The notes under the pieces: generated by a model
Seen by the model: only the letters and a program-made list of their open reading frames with translations
What the model was told of the DNA's origin: nothing
Databases searched by the model: none
Position numbers and translations under genes: made by a program
In this document: in pieces, positions 62,504 through 64,000 of the stretch
Layout of the letters: the number at the start of each line of letters is the position of its first letter
Numbering within the stretch: position 1 is the stretch's first letter
Origin: Massilia sp. PDC64
GTDB lineage: Bacteria > Pseudomonadota > Gammaproteobacteria > Burkholderiales > Burkholderiaceae_D
Length of the DNA stretch: 64,000 nucleotides
Reading direction: 5' to 3'
NCBI RefSeq assembly: GCF_900101265.1
Contig: NZ_FMZS01000015.1
Coordinates: 97,641-161,640 of the forward strand

Positions 62504-62812
62504 TCAGTGATGGGTCGGCGGCGGCTGCGTGCGCGCTTCCGCCGTCAATTCCTTCAGCTCGCGGATCGGGATATTCGACTTTTCATGCATCCGCAGCAGG
62601 ATCGTGGCGCCGACGTTCAGCTTGCGGTGCCGGATCTTGCTGATGATGGGCGGTTGAACCTCCAGGACGCGGCACAGTTCCGCGTCGTTCTTCAGCTGCA
62701 TACGCTGAATCAAAGTGTCGAGCAATTTGTTCGGAACAAAACTCGACGGCTCCATGGCCCGGGCGCGGTGCATCGCCTCGAGCAACTCCTGTTTTTTCTG
62801 CCGTACGCTCAT
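62504..62812 (-). CDS. Small HTH (XRE-like) regulator
   Basis: 102 aa starting MSVRQKKQELLEAMHRARAM; GGAGGAG six bases before this ATG decides it over an ATG ten codons earlier. A helix-turn-helix is visible in KNDAELCRVLEVQPPIISKI followed by RHRKLNVGATILLRMHEKSN, as in short XRE/Cro-like proteins. It is convergent with the H1-like gene, eight bases apart. The interval 62813-63030 upstream holds no gene I trust. Confidence 0.75.
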   Translation of the reverse strand: MSVRQKKQELLEAMHRARAMEPSSFVPNKLLDTLIQRMQLKNDAELCRVLEVQPPIISKIRHRKLNVGATILLRMHEKSNIPIRELKELTAEARTQPPPTHH

Positions 62813-63030
62813 GAACTCCTCCGCATTGGGAAATATGTTCAAGACAGATCGACTGTTTTGGAGAGTTGCAGGTCCGTCCGGCGCTTGCCCCGCCCGAACG
62901 GAATCCAGCCCGACCGTATTCGTTGATGACTTATGCCTGGTGGGTTTGTTGGAATGCTACTACGGAGTTGACAAGAACGACGCACTGTTCATGACTAAAT
63001 CGCCATAAGATGCTTCTTTCTTCTGGGAAT

Positions 63031-63678
63031 TTACGCTAATTTCAGCCCGGAGCGGGTCAGGACAAGGATCCGGTCGGCCAGCGCGGCCGCCGCGTGGGAG
63101 TGGGTGACCATGATGGCGCCTGCGCCGCTTGCCTTGATTTCCGCGCGCAGCAGGTGGAGGATGCCGTCGGCCGTATCGGGGTCGAGGTTGCCGGTGGGCT
63201 CGTCCGCCAGCAGCAGGGCGGGGCGGTGCACGAGGGCGCGTGCGATGGCGACCCGCTGCAGCTCGCCGCCGGACAGATGGCGGGGAAAATCGGCGCCACG
63301 TCCGCCGAGGCCGACGGCCTCCAGCATCTGCGTGGCGCGGGCCGGATCGGGGCGGCCGTTGAGGAGCAGCGGCAGCGCGACGTTTTGCAGCAGGGTCAGG
63401 TGCGGCAGCACGTGGAACGCCTGGAAGATGAACCCCATGCGCGTGCGGCGCAGCCGGGTGGCGGCATCGTCGTCCAGCGCCGACATCGGCGTCCCGTCGA
63501 CACGGACCTCGCCCCCGTCGGGCGCGTCGAGCCCGGCGATCAGGTTCAGCAACGTGGACTTGCCGACGCCCGACTCCCCCATGATCGCGACGAACTCGCC
63601 GGGTTCGAACCGGTGCGACAGGGCGGCCAGCACGGCGCGGCCGCCATAGGACTTGCTGAGATTGACGAGTTCGAGCAT
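63031..63678 (-). CDS. ABC transporter ATP-binding protein, LolD/MacB-like
   Basis: 215 aa ATPase. Walker A GESGVGKST, the Q-loop in FIFQAFHVLPHLTLLQN, signature LSGGELQRVAIARAL, Walker B LLLADEPTGNLD and the H-loop IMVTHSH are all present. The LTLLQNVALPLLL stretch is typical of the LolD/MacB/FtsE group, which works with FtsX-like permeases rather than solute importers. No permease gene lies in the window; it may be upstream of the gene's partner beyond the right-edge mobile DNA, or absent. Cargo is unknown. Confidence 0.9.
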   Translation of the reverse strand: MLELVNLSKSYGGRAVLAALSHRFEPGEFVAIMGESGVGKSTLLNLIAGLDAPDGGEVRVDGTPMSALDDDAATRLRRTRMGFIFQAFHVLPHLTLLQNVALPLLLNGRPDPARATQMLEAVGLGGRGADFPRHLSGGELQRVAIARALVHRPALLLADEPTGNLDPDTADGILHLLRAEIKASGAGAIMVTHSHAAAALADRILVLTRSGLKLA

Positions 63679-63719
63679 GGATCGCCGATTGACAAAACCG
63701 CTACTCTAGCACGCGACCC

Positions 63720-63894
63720 AATTCGGGGTCAGAGCACATTATTGCCAGGATTCGCGGGCAGCCCCCGTTTATGCGAAATTGTTCTATGGAAGACAACACG
63801 TCGTCGCGTGCGCGAAACGGCTTGATCGGGACGGCCGGCAATACTTGAAACCCGCAAATTTGCGCCATGTTAAATAGTGCTCTGACCCCGAATT
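63720..63894. repeat. 175 bp element bounded by 18 bp perfect inverted repeats
   Basis: AATTCGGGGTCAGAGCAC at 63720-63737 and its exact reverse complement at 63877-63894 enclose 139 bp without a convincing gene. A third partial copy, GTGCTCTGA, occurs at 63905-63913. The layout is that of a small non-autonomous mobile element. The minus-strand open frame inside shows no family features and is not called. Confidence 0.65.
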
Positions 63895-63913
63895 CGCCGG
63901 AAAATGTGCTCTG

Positions 63914-64000
63914 AGGTGTACCGGGTTTGGTGGACATCCAAATAGAGGACAATACGTTCTATGGACAAAACCAAATCTATCTCGACCGAGCGCAAGCAGT
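63914..64000 (+). mobile_element. Possible left end of an insertion sequence (cut by window)
   Basis: Directly after the partial GTGCTCTGA copy comes GGTGTACCGGGTTTGGTGGA, resembling an IS3-type terminal sequence, then GAGGAC and an ATG at 63961 that opens a frame MDKTKSISTERKQ running off the right edge. A short OrfA-type transposase start is a plausible reading, but too little is visible to assign a family. Confidence 0.35.

Noticed and set aside
62715..63008. Possible small plus-strand gene before the ABC ATPase
   Set aside because: It overlaps the HTH gene antisense, has no ribosome site and shows no protein-like pattern.
63701..63952. Minus-strand 83-codon frame inside the inverted-repeat element
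   Set aside because: It spans both inverted repeats and the neighbouring element, has no recognisable domain and no ribosome site.

Overview
The window is high-GC DNA, mostly of one character, with densely packed genes and many TGA/ATG stop-start overlaps. The order trxB <> ftsK-lolA-rarA-serS, nadE followed by a P-II gene, and the general protein style point to a betaproteobacterium of the Oxalobacteraceae, most like Massilia or Duganella. This is an inference from gene order and protein character; no database was searched.

Layout. 1-3609: the 5' part of a YdeP-type molybdopterin oxidoreductase, divergent from a MocR regulator with a small winged-helix gene. 3610-8744: a cobalamin riboswitch leading an ExbB-like / ExbD-like (DUF2149) / CobN-like operon. 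The CobN-like protein has a signal peptide and a C-terminal membrane anchor, so it is probably periplasmic. 8716-12942: FemAB-like acyltransferase, NAD synthetase, P-II protein and a TRIC channel. 12995-16984: bacteriophytochrome kinase, Smr protein and thioredoxin reductase. 17174-23759: the housekeeping block ftsK-lolA-rarA-serS with a DUF421 protein. 23789-25926: two identical tRNA-Ser(CGA) genes, each inside a ~320 bp direct repeat full of hairpins, bracketing one GH5 cellulase lipoprotein gene.

26067-32726: a tight eight-gene operon (ketosynthase, MaoC dehydratase, acyl carrier protein, AurF-like diiron oxygenase, carotenoid-isomerase-like FAD oxidoreductase, alpha/beta hydrolase, FabG-like reductase, ferredoxin), followed by a LuxR-type regulator. 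It looks like a small fatty-acid-type biosynthetic pathway whose product I cannot name. 33536-45604: transporter, methyltransferase, zinc peptidase, alcohol dehydrogenase, M4 protease, GH36 alpha-galactosidase, a low-GC MASE1-like membrane protein behind a perfect 36 bp palindrome, an M23 peptidase and an L,D-transpeptidase. 45712-47390: a ferredoxin, then a lower-GC patch (VOC protein, secreted protein) ending in an IS30-type transposase remnant. 47407-49999: an esterase-like hydrolase and a run of small uncharacterised proteins.

50124-61962 is rich in cyclic-di-GMP and phosphorelay genes: a CHASE-PAS-GGDEF-EAL protein, a GGDEF protein with a degenerate active-site motif, a Ppx/GppA-type phosphatase, and a solute-binding protein / hybrid kinase / REC-HD-GYP set. 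62023-64000: an H1-like Ala/Lys-rich protein, a small HTH regulator, a LolD-like ATPase, and a mobile-DNA boundary at the right edge.

The two systems most worth following are the riboswitch-controlled periplasmic CobN-like complex and the cryptic ketosynthase/diiron oxygenase operon. The tRNA-Ser repeat pair is the most unusual non-coding structure.
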